IMG/VR virus record: IMGVR_UViG_3300005095_000152
Span: 1-40,632 of that record
Direction: 5' to 3' (one strand)
From: a virus
DNA: 40,632 nt
Part shown: piece by piece, positions 13,555 to 20,674 of the stretch
Layout of the letters: every line of letters begins with the position of its first letter
Numbering within the stretch: position 1 is the first letter of the stretch
Program-made: the position numbers and the translations under genes
The notes under the pieces: model-generated
What the model was told of the DNA's origin: nothing
Database searches by the model: none
Seen by the model: the letters and a program-made list of their open reading frames with translations, nothing else

Positions 13555-15689
13555 TATTCATCTCCTTGCAGGATAACTAATCCTTTGAATGAGTCTCTCG
13601 GCAGCTCTATGTATGAGATGCTTCTGTTCTTGTCATACTTCTTACCGAAGTCTCTCTTCGGCATAAATCCATATTGCTGCAGCTCTCTTGTAACCTTATT
13701 CGCCGATATCGGGAACTTCTCATTGATTGCCTCAACTATATGTGTGACAGATATGATACTCTCCGATGCCCACTGCAACGGCTCATACCCTATCGCCTCC
13801 TGGAACCTATCCCACTTCTTCTTTCTGATACTCTCAACTATTACTCGCAAGAGTGACTGAGAATCAGACACGAAGACACTCTTAGTCCTACTCTCAGGTG
13901 CTTGAGTATACTTCTCAACCGGTAGGTCCTCAACCTCGCTGTAGAGATAATAAGCGAAGCTCTCCATCTCGTCAGCAATCTTCTGTTTAAAATTAGCTAC
14001 ATCGAACCATTCTTCCTCCTTTAAGCTGCCCTTCGGGCTTGAGATAAAATAACGACGGTCGTCCTCACTCTGAATATCTATAGCTATCTCGTTGGAGCTA
14101 TAGTACTGAGTATTACTATGCTTGTATGTCTGCACCTCGCCGTACATCGGTCTTACACCTACAGAATCAGACGCTGACAGTCTCTTCGATATCGATGTGA
14201 CCTCAGCTCTGTTCATCTTATCATACTCATCGTGCAAGCTAAACAGAGAGTTAATTATCCAGCTGTTGTACTTATCACGAAACTCTATCGGTCCTACCTC
14301 TGCTACCTGGTCCTCACCAACGAGTGCCTTGAGCACGAAGTGGAAGAATAGTGTCTTACCTGAACCACCTATCGGCTCAAAGAGAACTATAACTACAGGT
14401 GAGTACTCGAACTTAGTCAGCTTCCGTCTGAGGAACCCTAACATATACTCAAAGTGTCCATCCTCTGGCCAGAGGTGCTTCATCAAGCTAAGAATAAACT
14501 CTGGCTTGCGATATACTTCTGGCTCTAACTCACCTTGTAGTATTCTGAGATACTTGTTGAGCCTTGCCTCATTAAAGTAGCTCTCGTTGTTCTCCTCGAA
14601 GAACCCTCCAGGCTTTGTTCTGTCGCTTATAGTTACTATATGCTTGACAGTTGTGTACAAGTCCTTAGCTGTCACTCTCTGCCTCATCAGCATTGACAGC
14701 GTCTTAGTATAGAGACTCACATCCTTAAACTTAGTCAGCTTATCCTTAGTCTCGTTATATATCATATAGAGGAACAACACAGGGTCGTACCAAGTAATGA
14801 AGTCATCTCCATTTGCCTTAAAGTGGTACAGTCCTTCCTCCCAGGTATCATCGTAGTTAAAGTCTACATATCTACCTGACCTATAGTTATCGTGCAGAGT
14901 TCTGAACCTACTATCAGGCCATGGATACTCCCACTGGTCGTGCACATACATCAAGTGCTCAGTGTATGCATCCTCGTCTATCGTAGGGTCTGCTGCAAGT
15001 ATTGATGCAACTGACACCAGGTAGTCGTTCCCTTCCCCATCAGGTACATCGTTAGGCTCTATATATCCTTTCCTCTTGTATGCAGACAGATGCCGCAAGT
15101 GCTTCGGAGTCAATCTCTTCCAGTATGCCTCTGACCCTTTTGTTAGTGAAGCGAGCGGTGTCCCTATTGCCGCAGGCGAAGCTATTTTCTGCTTCTGGTT
15201 CTTAGCTCGCACGTTGGATATTGCCATCACGAACACTCTTAGTGCCTCAGGCATCGGAGCTATATCTGAGTCATCTATGACAGTATATCCCTCAGCAGCC
15301 TCCGTCGGCAGGTATATGAGCGCCTCGTCAGTCTGTATATCTAAACTAATATCCTCCGTATGCATCTTCACGCGTTGCACCTTAGCATCGTAGCTATAGT
15401 AATAATGAGCTCCTCGGTGCGTCTTCACCTTGAATGTCTTATGCTCCCCAGCTATGCTATCGATTATCTCCTTGGTCTTCTCATCGTCCATGTCTATAAC
15501 TATTACACCACTCTTCTTACCTGTGATAAGTGCTCCTGCTGGACTTGCTTGCGTGTTACGCTCCTCTGTATACTTCTTCCAGTTGGGCATACCTATTACT
15601 TGCTTCTCGCCCTTCTCATTACGCTTGATAGCCTGCAGTGGTACTGTCCACCAGCCTCTGTCGATGAATGGCTTTATACTTTTATCCAT
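13554..15689 (-). CDS. Bifunctional primase-polymerase / SF3 (D5-type) replicative helicase
   Basis: The 711-aa protein joins an N-terminal archaeo-eukaryotic-type prim-pol domain (V-I-V-I-D-M-D-D near residue 70, then H-R-G-A-H-Y-Y-Y) to a C-terminal D5-like superfamily 3 helicase with Walker A P-I-G-G-S-G-K-T (about residue 440), a downstream acidic H-D-E-Y-D motif, and a wHTH-like tail. Such proteins start and drive replication in plasmids and some phages, often from iteron-bearing origins, which fits the repeats at 18.37 kb. It takes the place of the TOPRIM primase-helicase of T7. Coupled to the gene before it (16-nt overlap). Confidence 0.9.
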   Translation of the reverse strand: MDKSIKPFIDRGWWTVPLQAIKRNEKGEKQVIGMPNWKKYTEERNTQASPAGALITGKKSGVIVIDMDDEKTKEIIDSIAGEHKTFKVKTHRGAHYYYSYDAKVQRVKMHTEDISLDIQTDEALIYLPTEAAEGYTVIDDSDIAPMPEALRVFVMAISNVRAKNQKQKIASPAAIGTPLASLTKGSEAYWKRLTPKHLRHLSAYKRKGYIEPNDVPDGEGNDYLVSVASILAADPTIDEDAYTEHLMYVHDQWEYPWPDSRFRTLHDNYRSGRYVDFNYDDTWEEGLYHFKANGDDFITWYDPVLFLYMIYNETKDKLTKFKDVSLYTKTLSMLMRQRVTAKDLYTTVKHIVTISDRTKPGGFFEENNESYFNEARLNKYLRILQGELEPEVYRKPEFILSLMKHLWPEDGHFEYMLGFLRRKLTKFEYSPVVIVLFEPIGGSGKTLFFHFVLKALVGEDQVAEVGPIEFRDKYNSWIINSLFSLHDEYDKMNRAEVTSISKRLSASDSVGVRPMYGEVQTYKHSNTQYYSSNEIAIDIQSEDDRRYFISSPKGSLKEEEWFDVANFKQKIADEMESFAYYLYSEVEDLPVEKYTQAPESRTKSVFVSDSQSLLRVIVESIRKKKWDRFQEAIGYEPLQWASESIISVTHIVEAINEKFPISANKVTRELQQYGFMPKRDFGKKYDKNRSISYIELPRDSFKGLVILQGDE

Positions 15690-16066
15690 CTCATTGCCTT
15701 CTTGCTGTATAGTCTATAGTTAGTATCCCAGAAGGTTTGCAGCCCTTGATTATCTAATACTTGTGTTAGTCGCTTACTGCTTAGTCCTGGGTAGTTGGCT
15801 CGCAAGCTATCGAGGAGTTCGCTGTAGCTAATATAGTAGCTATCTTTATAGCACTTGTACGGTGCGTATATGTTAGCGTCTTCGACAGCTTCCTCGCTTT
15901 GTAGCTCATCAAGCATAGCTAATACATCATTAGCTAATGTATCAATAGGCTCCGTTACTACCTGTAACTTCTTAGCTTTCCGCTGCAGCTTTTGGACTGC
16001 TGTGCCGTCAAGTACGAATACTTCATCGACCAGTTTCACTGTGTATAGTTCGTCTTCGTGTACCAT
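15674..16066 (-). CDS. Hypothetical protein, first gene of the primase operon
   Basis: The 130-aa protein has GGAGG four bases before its ATG. The N-terminal half is acidic and helical. The C-terminal half (about 75-130) has S-Y-S-E-L-L-D-S-L-R...L-S-S-K-R-L-T-Q-V-L followed by a Y-R-L-Y-S strand, which looks like a winged-helix DNA-binding fold similar to the tail of D5 helicases. It overlaps the primase/helicase start. It may be an accessory initiator or a split-off primase C-terminal domain. No named family recognised. Confidence 0.72.
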   Translation of the reverse strand: MVHEDELYTVKLVDEVFVLDGTAVQKLQRKAKKLQVVTEPIDTLANDVLAMLDELQSEEAVEDANIYAPYKCYKDSYYISYSELLDSLRANYPGLSSKRLTQVLDNQGLQTFWDTNYRLYSKKAMRWIKV

Positions 16067-16092
16067 ATTACCTCCAAATAATGTTATATTTC

Positions 16093-16115
16093 ATTATATT
16101 CTATTATATCTTAAA
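16093..16115 (-). promoter_or_regulatory. Promoter of the primase/helicase-thyX operon
   Basis: Minus strand: TTTAAG (16115-16110), 11 nt, TATAAT (16098-16093), with a second A/T-rich repeat after it. The start of the first gene is about 27 bp downstream. Confidence 0.75.
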
Positions 16116-16276
16116 TCTTGCTTAATGTTCTATTTCCTCCTTATGTAACCACATATCGGACGAAATATAAAGCTTTGCTGATTTTCGATAAAGTCGCTGT
16201 TACAACAAGGTGCTTCCTTTACCTTATAATTATGCTGTAATTATAATATAAAATCCTAAGATTTTAGGTAGGCTTC

Positions 16277-16323
16277 AGACCGAGTTTTACAAGAAATAAA
16301 ATGCAACACTTTTAACACTTTTT
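16277..16323 (+). repeat. Inverted-repeat family element 1
   Basis: Plus-oriented copy: AGACCGA at its left, an A/T stretch, then TGCAAC-A-C and TTTTAACACTTTTT at its right. It pairs with element 2 through a 22-bp arm with one mismatch plus the outer AGACCGA block. The whole unit recurs at 18.54 kb. Confidence 0.85.
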
Positions 16324-16370
16324 TGCCTTATCTATCTCTTTTTTTTCTTATTTTTTTCTTCACATTATAT

Positions 16371-16418
16371 AAAAAGTGTTAAAAGCGTTGCAAATTTATT
16401 TTAGTTATACGTCGGTCT
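16371..16418 (-). repeat. Inverted-repeat family element 2
   Basis: Minus-oriented copy beginning AGACCGA (16418-16412 on the minus strand) and ending in TTTTAACACTTTTT. It begins 11 nt after the stop of the 16430 gene. With element 1 it could form a long cruciform or RNA stem with a 47-nt spacer. Confidence 0.85.
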
Positions 16419-16429
16419 AAAGCTATTAG

Positions 16430-16672
16430 TTATTGCAGCATAGCTTTGAGCAGCATAGCTTTGAGCAGCTTCACCTCCTCATTTAGTTTAGCGTCCGTCT
16501 TGAACTCATCGTCACTCAGGCTGCTGTACACTTCCATCCATTTCCATAGCTCGGCAGCATCACCTCTCACCATCCTCACCTCTGTAGTTATCAGCTTACT
16601 ATCCCAACTAATTCTACTACAGGTAAGTACATTATCCTCAAAAGTGAACATAGTTTTACCATTCTTTATCAT
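16430..16672 (-). CDS. Small hypothetical protein with duplicated C-terminal hexad
   Basis: The ATG at 16672 has GAGGAG six bases upstream, better than an upstream GTG at 16696. The 80-aa protein has a small beta region, W-K-W-M-E, and a helical C-terminus. The last residues repeat as L-L-K-A-M-L-L-K-A-M-L because a 15-bp unit (AGCATAGCTTTGAGC) is tandemly duplicated at 16437-16466. No family recognised. No TTTAAG-type promoter was found directly upstream. Confidence 0.62.
   Translation of the reverse strand: MIKNGKTMFTFEDNVLTCSRISWDSKLITTEVRMVRGDAAELWKWMEVYSSLSDDEFKTDAKLNEEVKLLKAMLLKAMLQ
16437..16466. repeat. 15-bp exact tandem duplication
   Basis: AGCATAGCTTTGAGC occurs twice in direct succession inside the 3' end of the small gene. 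It keeps the frame and adds five residues. A recent slippage event is the simplest explanation. Confidence 0.85.
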
Positions 16673-16797
16673 CAAATACTCCTCATTTAAAATCACGAAA
16701 CAGCATCAAATTCAGATAATCTAATGCTTGCACGATTAATTGCATTAAATCGCACATTAAAGTCAATAAGATATGGTTTCGTCGTTATTAACTTTAA

Positions 16798-16820
16798 TTT
16801 AAGATTTAATATATTATAAC
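16798..16820 (+). promoter_or_regulatory. Promoter-like motif pointing antisense to the 16875 gene
   Basis: TTTAAG (16798-16803), 11 nt, TATAAC (16815-16820) on the plus strand, matching the phage promoter geometry. Downstream on the plus strand there is no plus-strand gene before 20771, so it would give an antisense RNA. The region is very AT-rich and chance is possible. Confidence 0.35.
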
Positions 16821-16840
16821 TATATTATAATAGACTTACA

Positions 16841-16869
16841 AAGAAAAGACAGCCTCCGCAGAGGCCGCC
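16841..16869 (-). terminator. Rho-independent terminator of the 16875 gene
   Basis: On the minus strand, 5 nt past the stop: a 9-bp stem GGCGGCCTC / GAGGCTGTC (with two G-U pairs) around TGCG, followed by TTTTCTTT. It is the clearest intrinsic terminator in the window. Confidence 0.9.
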
Positions 16870-16874
16870 TTGGA

Positions 16875-17357
16875 TTAGTTGCCTGATAGCGCTTCAATCA
16901 ACTCTTCAGCTGTCTCGAAATACTCAGGTGCATCTTCGATATCTGTAATAGTTACCTTCTCATCTTTCATCTTTTCGAGTTCAGCAAGCGCTTCTTTCCA
17001 CTCAGCGACTGTAATCTCTTCATTTTGCAGCTGCTCATCAAGTTCAGCCTTCTTGTTAACAATCTCTGTTCTCTTCTTACGACCGATAGACTCAGCAAGT
17101 TTACATTGATATGCATAATTCTCACCACGCTTACCGAACTCTTCGATTGGCATATATACACCGAAGTATGAACATCTCTTACCGATAACATTACCGTCAG
17201 CATCTTTCACAAGTGTAGAACCTGCAGTTGTACCTTTACCTTTACCTTCGAATAGTGCGATTACATCTTTCACATCTACCTGACCTTCTTTACCGAAAGC
17301 CGACTCAATCATCTCTCTAACCTTAGTTTTGCTCAATGCATATGTTTTAGTTGCCAT
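16875..17357 (-). CDS. Hypothetical protein, monocistronic, probably abundant
   Basis: 160-aa protein. The N-terminus has A-L-S-K-T-K-V-R-E-M-I-E-S-A-F-G and a V-K-D-V-I-A-L-F helix pair. A G-K-G-K-G-T-T-A-G linker and a G-K-R-C-S-Y-F-G-V-Y strand region follow, then a long charged helix (about 95-140, coiled-coil-like). The tail is acidic. TAAGGAG precedes the ATG, a hairpin sits in its leader, and a strong terminator follows, so the gene is a self-contained unit. Clean expression signals suggest high expression, for example of a DNA-binding or host-takeover protein. No family recognised. Confidence 0.8.
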   Translation of the reverse strand: MATKTYALSKTKVREMIESAFGKEGQVDVKDVIALFEGKGKGTTAGSTLVKDADGNVIGKRCSYFGVYMPIEEFGKRGENYAYQCKLAESIGRKKRTEIVNKKAELDEQLQNEEITVAEWKEALAELEKMKDEKVTITDIEDAPEYFETAEELIEALSGN

Positions 17358-17388
17358 AATTTACTCCTTAAGTAATGAATTTTGTTAA

Positions 17389-17411
17389 ACAGTTGGCGAC
17401 TGTTTAATCAA
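17389..17411 (-). promoter_or_regulatory. Leader hairpin upstream of the 16875 gene
   Basis: Perfect 9-bp inverted repeat TTAAACAGT / ACTGTTTAA around a 5-nt centre, about 20 nt upstream of the SD. It has no T-run on the minus strand. It could stabilise the transcript or serve as an operator. Confidence 0.6.
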
Positions 17412-17455
17412 ACTCATTAAGATGATATCAACCGCTCTTTGACGATTGATACCAT

Positions 17456-17478
17456 AGTATCCTCTACCTTTCCTTAAA
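17456..17478 (-). promoter_or_regulatory. Candidate promoter of the 16875 gene
   Basis: Minus strand: TTTAAG (17478-17473), 11 nt, GATACT (17461-17456). The -10 matches TATAAT at four of six positions. It overlaps the stop of the upstream small gene. Weaker than the other members of the set. Confidence 0.45.
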
Positions 17479-17686
17479 CCTTTGTTAAACTAAGACCGAT
17501 TTTGAAAGTTTCTGGATAATCTATATCGAACAGATTAATGTTCTCTACTTCACTACATAGTTCGAGTATTTCACCTACAGTTACATCCTCAGCATACACA
17601 GTGACAGAATCTTCATTTAGTTCCATCTCCCATTCATAGTTATCCGCTAAGTATTCAGCAAGTGTGTTAATATCCATCATCAACAT
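17474..17686 (-). CDS. Small acidic hypothetical protein
   Basis: 70 aa, strongly acidic (N-Y-E-W-E-M-E-L-N-E-D, then E-I-L-E-L-C-S-E-V-E-N). AAAGGATG lies upstream of the ATG, and it has its own promoter of the phage type. Small acidic proteins expressed early often bind host enzymes or mimic DNA. That is only a possibility here. Confidence 0.68.
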   Translation of the reverse strand: MLMMDINTLAEYLADNYEWEMELNEDSVTVYAEDVTVGEILELCSEVENINLFDIDYPETFKIGLSLTKV

Positions 17687-17716
17687 TGTTCATCCTTTAT
17701 GTTTAGTTATAAGAGT

Positions 17717-17739
17717 ATTATACTCTATAGAAGGTTAAA
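17717..17739 (-). promoter_or_regulatory. Promoter of the 17474 gene
   Basis: Minus strand: TTTAAC (17739-17734), 11 nt, TATAAT (17722-17717), with a perfect -10. It overlaps nothing but the very end of the spacer between two small genes. Confidence 0.65.
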
Positions 17740-17745
17740 CTTTAG

Positions 17746-17958
17746 TTAACCCTCTAAGAATATAACCTTCTCTATCTCATATGTCGCATAGTCTAAGATT
17801 AGTTCTTCGAACTCTTCGAAGTCTTCTGCTGACATTATAATATGAGTCTGGTCTCTAATGATATATACTCCAGTAGGTAGTATAGTATTCATCGCCTCTA
17901 TATCGCTAATATATAAGAGATATAATCTTTCATCTCTTTCTTTCGTCTTAGTCTTCAT
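17746..17958 (-). CDS. Small acidic hypothetical protein
   Basis: 70 aa with a basic N-terminus (M-K-T-K-T-K-E-R-D-E-R), a middle strand region and an acidic helix (S-A-E-D-F-E-E-F-E-E-L-I). AGAAAGGAGAACAAA precedes the ATG, an excellent SD, and the phage-type promoter lies about 30 bp upstream. No family recognised. It and the next gene look like separately transcribed early genes. Confidence 0.72.
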   Translation of the reverse strand: MKTKTKERDERLYLLYISDIEAMNTILPTGVYIIRDQTHIIMSAEDFEEFEELILDYATYEIEKVIFLEG

Positions 17959-17987
17959 TTTGTTCTCCTTTCTTTTCTTATACGACC

Positions 17988-18010
17988 ATTATAATATAAC
18001 AATGCTTAAA
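17988..18010 (-). promoter_or_regulatory. Promoter of the 17746 gene
   Basis: Minus strand: TTTAAG (18010-18005), 11 nt, TATAAT (17993-17988). Confidence 0.72.
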
Positions 18011-18156
18011 TTCTTCTTAAATTAGAACAAAATTTTCATTTTCTTTCAAACCCTTATATTAATGAAAATAAATAGCCAAACTTTCCTTACAAACAGGTTA
18101 ATCTAATGTTAAAGTTTTCTTAATATCGAACTACTATGAATAAGTAAACTATTCGA

Positions 18157-18195
18157 ACTTACATTAGGAAAGTCAATCTAATTGACTTACATTAG
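18157..18195. repeat. Direct repeats with 28-bp period around a perfect palindrome
   Basis: ACTTACATTAG occurs at 18157-18167 and 18185-18195. Between them lies AAGTCAAT-CTA-ATTGACTT (18170-18188), a perfect 8-bp inverted repeat whose right arm runs into the second direct repeat. Confidence 0.8.
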
Positions 18196-18227
18196 AACGG
18201 TAAAATTTGGTTATCGAAGCCCGGTAG

Positions 18228-18271
18228 GTTAAGTTTATTGACTGTTGGAGTGTAAGTTAAGTTTATTTACT
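18228..18271. repeat. Second 28-bp-period direct repeat
   Basis: GTTAAGTTTATT-n-ACT occurs at 18228-18243 and 18256-18271, with the same 28-bp period as the pair just upstream. Confidence 0.75.
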
Positions 18272-18372
18272 TTACTGTGTTGGTGTTGGGGTTGGTTGTG
18301 TTGTTTGATGGTGGAGGGAGTCCGCGGCGCCCTTGATGGCCCATATACCTATATATAACAAACCCGAAAATT

Positions 18373-18445
18373 TGACGTGTCTACACAGCACCTAAATTTG
18401 ACGTAGCTACGCAGCACCTAAAGCTGACGTGTTTACACAAGAGCA
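18373..18445. repeat. Three 26-bp iterons with co-varying internal dyads
   Basis: Units start at 18373, 18399 and 18425, each beginning TGACGT. The core dyads are GTGT-CT-ACAC, GTAGCTAC (extended to CGTAGCTACG) and GTGT-TT-ACAC. When one half changes from GTGT to GTAG, the other changes from ACAC to CTAC, so symmetry is kept. Units 1 and 2 share CAGCACCTAAA after the dyad. These look like binding sites for a dimeric protein or small hairpins. Confidence 0.88.
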
Positions 18446-18542
18446 GACTTTAAACTAACTAAGAGAACCACAGGCAGGGCCCTTTCCACGCACCCTATAT
18501 CTAAAGCGTAAACTAAATAAAAAAATTTTTCGTATTCCGAGT

Positions 18543-18589
18543 AGACCGACATTTAGCTAAATTAAATTTGCAACGCTTTTAACACTTTT
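18543..18589 (+). repeat. Inverted-repeat family element 3
   Basis: Plus-oriented copy: AGACCGAC, GCTAAA, TAAATTTGCAACG, then TTTTAACACTTTT. It is closer to element 2 than to element 1. It pairs with element 4 across about 43 nt. Confidence 0.85.
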
Positions 18590-18630
18590 AAGGTAATCTA
18601 TAGGAAAACTAAGAAAATTATAGAAGGCCC

Positions 18631-18668
18631 AAAAAAGTGTTAAATAACTTAATTTTGTTAAAGGTCTA
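18631..18668 (-). repeat. Inverted-repeat family element 4 (shorter)
   Basis: Minus-oriented copy: TAGACC, AAAATTAA, then TTTAACACTTTTTT. The middle part is shortened, and its TAGACC block overlaps the last codons of terL. Same arrangement as element 2 behind the 16430 gene. Confidence 0.65.
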
Positions 18669-20184
18669 ACCCGTTCTTAGGCTTCGGTAGCGAGGAAGAC
18701 TTGATAAGAGGGCTATCAGAGGTAGTGTCAACAACATCAGTAAGTGAAGCATACCTAATAGCATCAGCCATATGAGAATACTGATTATGAAGAGGCTTAT
18801 CTTTCCAAACTCCACGCTTCTCATCCCATTCCTTAGTATAGTTATCCAGTGCATCTATTACCTCTGTACATCCTGCATCTATCCAAGTATTAGTTAGCAT
18901 TTGTCGAACATGTTCAATACCATCCAGTATAGGTACGTTACGAACAATTCTAATGTTGACTCCTAGAGACCTAAATATAGCTCGCCTACTTTTACCTGAG
19001 CCTAACTCCCTCACTTTAAGATCATGAGGGCCATAAACGTGACTATAATCGTAGGTTTTGCTACGCATAATATTTACATAGTGAGCTATAGGTTCACCGT
19101 TATTCACATATTCATCTACTATACGTACTTCACCTCTAAATACTTGGTAAAATACCATGGTAAAGTCATCGTTCATACCTAAATCCATAGCTACGTGAAC
19201 TTTGAGGTTAGGGTCATAGAGATTCTCTACAATGCGTCCAAGCTTGCGTATGCGACGCATCTGGTTAGCATAATAAGTACCATCTCGAGCAGCCTGGAAT
19301 GCCTCTTCGGGTGTGGAAGGGTACTCTTGAGTAATATCGTCACCAAGCTCTCTATACTTAGCTACATAGAAGTACTTCTGTTCTTTATCGAGCGTAATAC
19401 TGAGCTCATCTTCTACTTTGGTAAAGTATTCAGCAAGTTTGTTAGGAATAAGCTGCCTCTCTTCGAGCCTACAATCAGGGTCCTCAGTCCAAGAGATGAA
19501 GATAGGTGCAAAGTCAAGTTCGGAAAATGGACCTTGATGATTCTCGGCTACTTTCCACATTTCATAGAATAGGCCTGACTTACCTTCAGCAGTACTCTCA
19601 ATAGTTACTCTACGCTTACCACCGATGGCTTGAAGAGTACCAGTTTTGAGCTCTTTAGCTTTGTCAGGAAACTTAGCTGCGATTTTACCGAGCTCTGAGA
19701 TATGCAAGTTCTGCAGAGTACCGGAACGGAACGACGTACGAATCATTAGCTTCGAGTTGTTACTAAAGGCATACTCTTTGGAGTTATCTGTAATTAGCTT
19801 AATGCTGAGGAATTCTTTAATCTTAGGGTCCAAGTTATCCCACGCTACTCTACACTTCTCTAATAGCTCAGCTGCTTCATCAAGACCCTGAGCCATGACA
19901 CCGTTGGTTAAGTTCTCATTAAATATAGCTTCGTCGAGGTTATATAATAGGTGATATGTAGAGATACCGACCTGACGAGACTTTAGAATAATTTTACGGT
20001 TGTGCTTTACCTCCGCTACCTTTTTCTGTAGTGGGTTCATTCTAAATAGTACCAGGTCACCTTGTTTATTGATAACCTTGTACAGGTTATTCATTCTCCA
20101 GAGTTTGGAACCAAGGAGCTGAATGAATTCTTCATCTGTAGCAGGTACAGCATCAATGATTGACCAGTCTATGTTAGATTTCAT
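18658..20184 (-). CDS. terL: Terminase large subunit
   Basis: Packaging motor ATPase and nuclease of 508 aa. The N-terminal ATPase has the adenine-binding N-P-L-Q-K region, a Walker A of terminase type I-L-K-S69-R-Q-V-G-I-S-T and a Walker B region near L-H-I-S-E-L. The C-terminal RNase H-like nuclease starts at V-A-M-D-L-G-M-N-D (about residue 332). It overlaps terS by 11 nt. It is on the opposite strand from all other virion genes and is transcribed away from them, which is unusual for podoviruses. Confidence 0.93.
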   Translation of the reverse strand: MKSNIDWSIIDAVPATDEEFIQLLGSKLWRMNNLYKVINKQGDLVLFRMNPLQKKVAEVKHNRKIILKSRQVGISTYHLLYNLDEAIFNENLTNGVMAQGLDEAAELLEKCRVAWDNLDPKIKEFLSIKLITDNSKEYAFSNNSKLMIRTSFRSGTLQNLHISELGKIAAKFPDKAKELKTGTLQAIGGKRRVTIESTAEGKSGLFYEMWKVAENHQGPFSELDFAPIFISWTEDPDCRLEERQLIPNKLAEYFTKVEDELSITLDKEQKYFYVAKYRELGDDITQEYPSTPEEAFQAARDGTYYANQMRRIRKLGRIVENLYDPNLKVHVAMDLGMNDDFTMVFYQVFRGEVRIVDEYVNNGEPIAHYVNIMRSKTYDYSHVYGPHDLKVRELGSGKSRRAIFRSLGVNIRIVRNVPILDGIEHVRQMLTNTWIDAGCTEVIDALDNYTKEWDEKRGVWKDKPLHNQYSHMADAIRYASLTDVVDTTSDSPLIKSSSLPKPKNGLDL

Positions 20185-20674
20185 TGCGCTTCACTCCTTC
20201 AAAGAACGAGAGACTTGTATTGGATATAGCTGTACTATTATTAACTACAACGCTTGGGTTTTTAGAGTTAAAGTACGCATTGCGGATAGCTATGTTGATG
20301 TCGAGAATTGATTTTAGCTCACCTACGGAGCTGTCGACCGAGAGCTTAGTATTAGCTAAATCAAGAATAGCTTGCGCTTGAAGTTGAAGCGTTACATCTA
20401 ACTTCTGTAGACCTTCAACACCTTCAACTGCTTTCTGTATATCTAAATCAAATTGAGGAGCTTTCTCCTTAACCTCTTCAACAGGCAAGGAAGCTAAAAT
20501 TTCTACCTTTTCATCATCCGATATCTCATCCCAACTCTCCCTATAGATACGAGCTTTGAGAGTAGATTCACGAACATTAAATTTAGCTGCGAGCATTCTA
20601 ATATCGGTATTACCGGTTATATATTCGGCTTTTATAGCTGCAGCAAGTTTTGAGTCGATTCTTCTGTATGACAT
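20174..20674 (-). CDS. terS: Terminase small subunit
   Basis: This 166-aa protein has an N-terminal helix-turn-helix (A-A-A-I-K-A-E-Y...I-R-M-L-A-A-K-F-N-V-R-E-S-T-L-K-A-R-I) like many DNA-recognising small terminase subunits, then a helical oligomerisation region with L-D-V-T-L-Q-L-Q-A-Q-A, then a C-terminal tail. AAGGAG lies upstream of the ATG. It is directly followed by terL. The call rests on the HTH and on the position. Confidence 0.82.
   Translation of the reverse strand: MSYRRIDSKLAAAIKAEYITGNTDIRMLAAKFNVRESTLKARIYRESWDEISDDEKVEILASLPVEEVKEKAPQFDLDIQKAVEGVEGLQKLDVTLQLQAQAILDLANTKLSVDSSVGELKSILDINIAIRNAYFNSKNPSVVVNNSTAISNTSLSFFEGVKRNEI

Larger units (their letters stand above)
16067..16429. 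other. 363-bp non-coding region with promoter and inverted-repeat pair
   Basis: No convincing gene on either strand. It contains the minus promoter at its left end and an AT-rich tract around 16216-16256 with an imperfect dyad near CCTAAGATTTTAGG. Elements 1 and 2 of the inverted-repeat family flank a pyrimidine-rich spacer (16324-16370). A very short reading frame around 16130-16160 lacks a useful SD and is not called. Confidence 0.8.
17959..18657. other. ~700-bp non-coding region, candidate replication origin/control region
   Basis: No supported gene on either strand. From left to right it holds a minus promoter; a 28-bp-period direct repeat around a perfect palindrome (18157-18195); a second 28-bp-period repeat (18228-18271); a G/T-rich block and a GC-rich block (18276-18342); three 26-bp iterons (18373-18445); an A/T tract near 18515-18530; and elements 3 and 4 of the inverted-repeat family. 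The density of repeats and the lack of genes fit an origin. It could also include the packaging site, as terL lies next to it. Confidence 0.6.

Noticed and set aside
14122-14580. 152-aa plus-strand open frame opposite the primase/helicase gene
   Set aside because: It is antisense to a strongly supported gene, has no useful SD and reads as low-complexity Ser/Leu-rich sequence.
16277-16418. Insertion sequence or transposon ends
   Set aside because: The inverted repeats enclose only 47 nt and no transposase is encoded; no target-site duplication was seen.
17959-18657. tRNA genes or a CRISPR array in the long intergenic region
   Set aside because: No cloverleaf with a TTCGAAT-type arm, and only three 26-bp units with no spacers of CRISPR-like size; the units are contiguous iterons.
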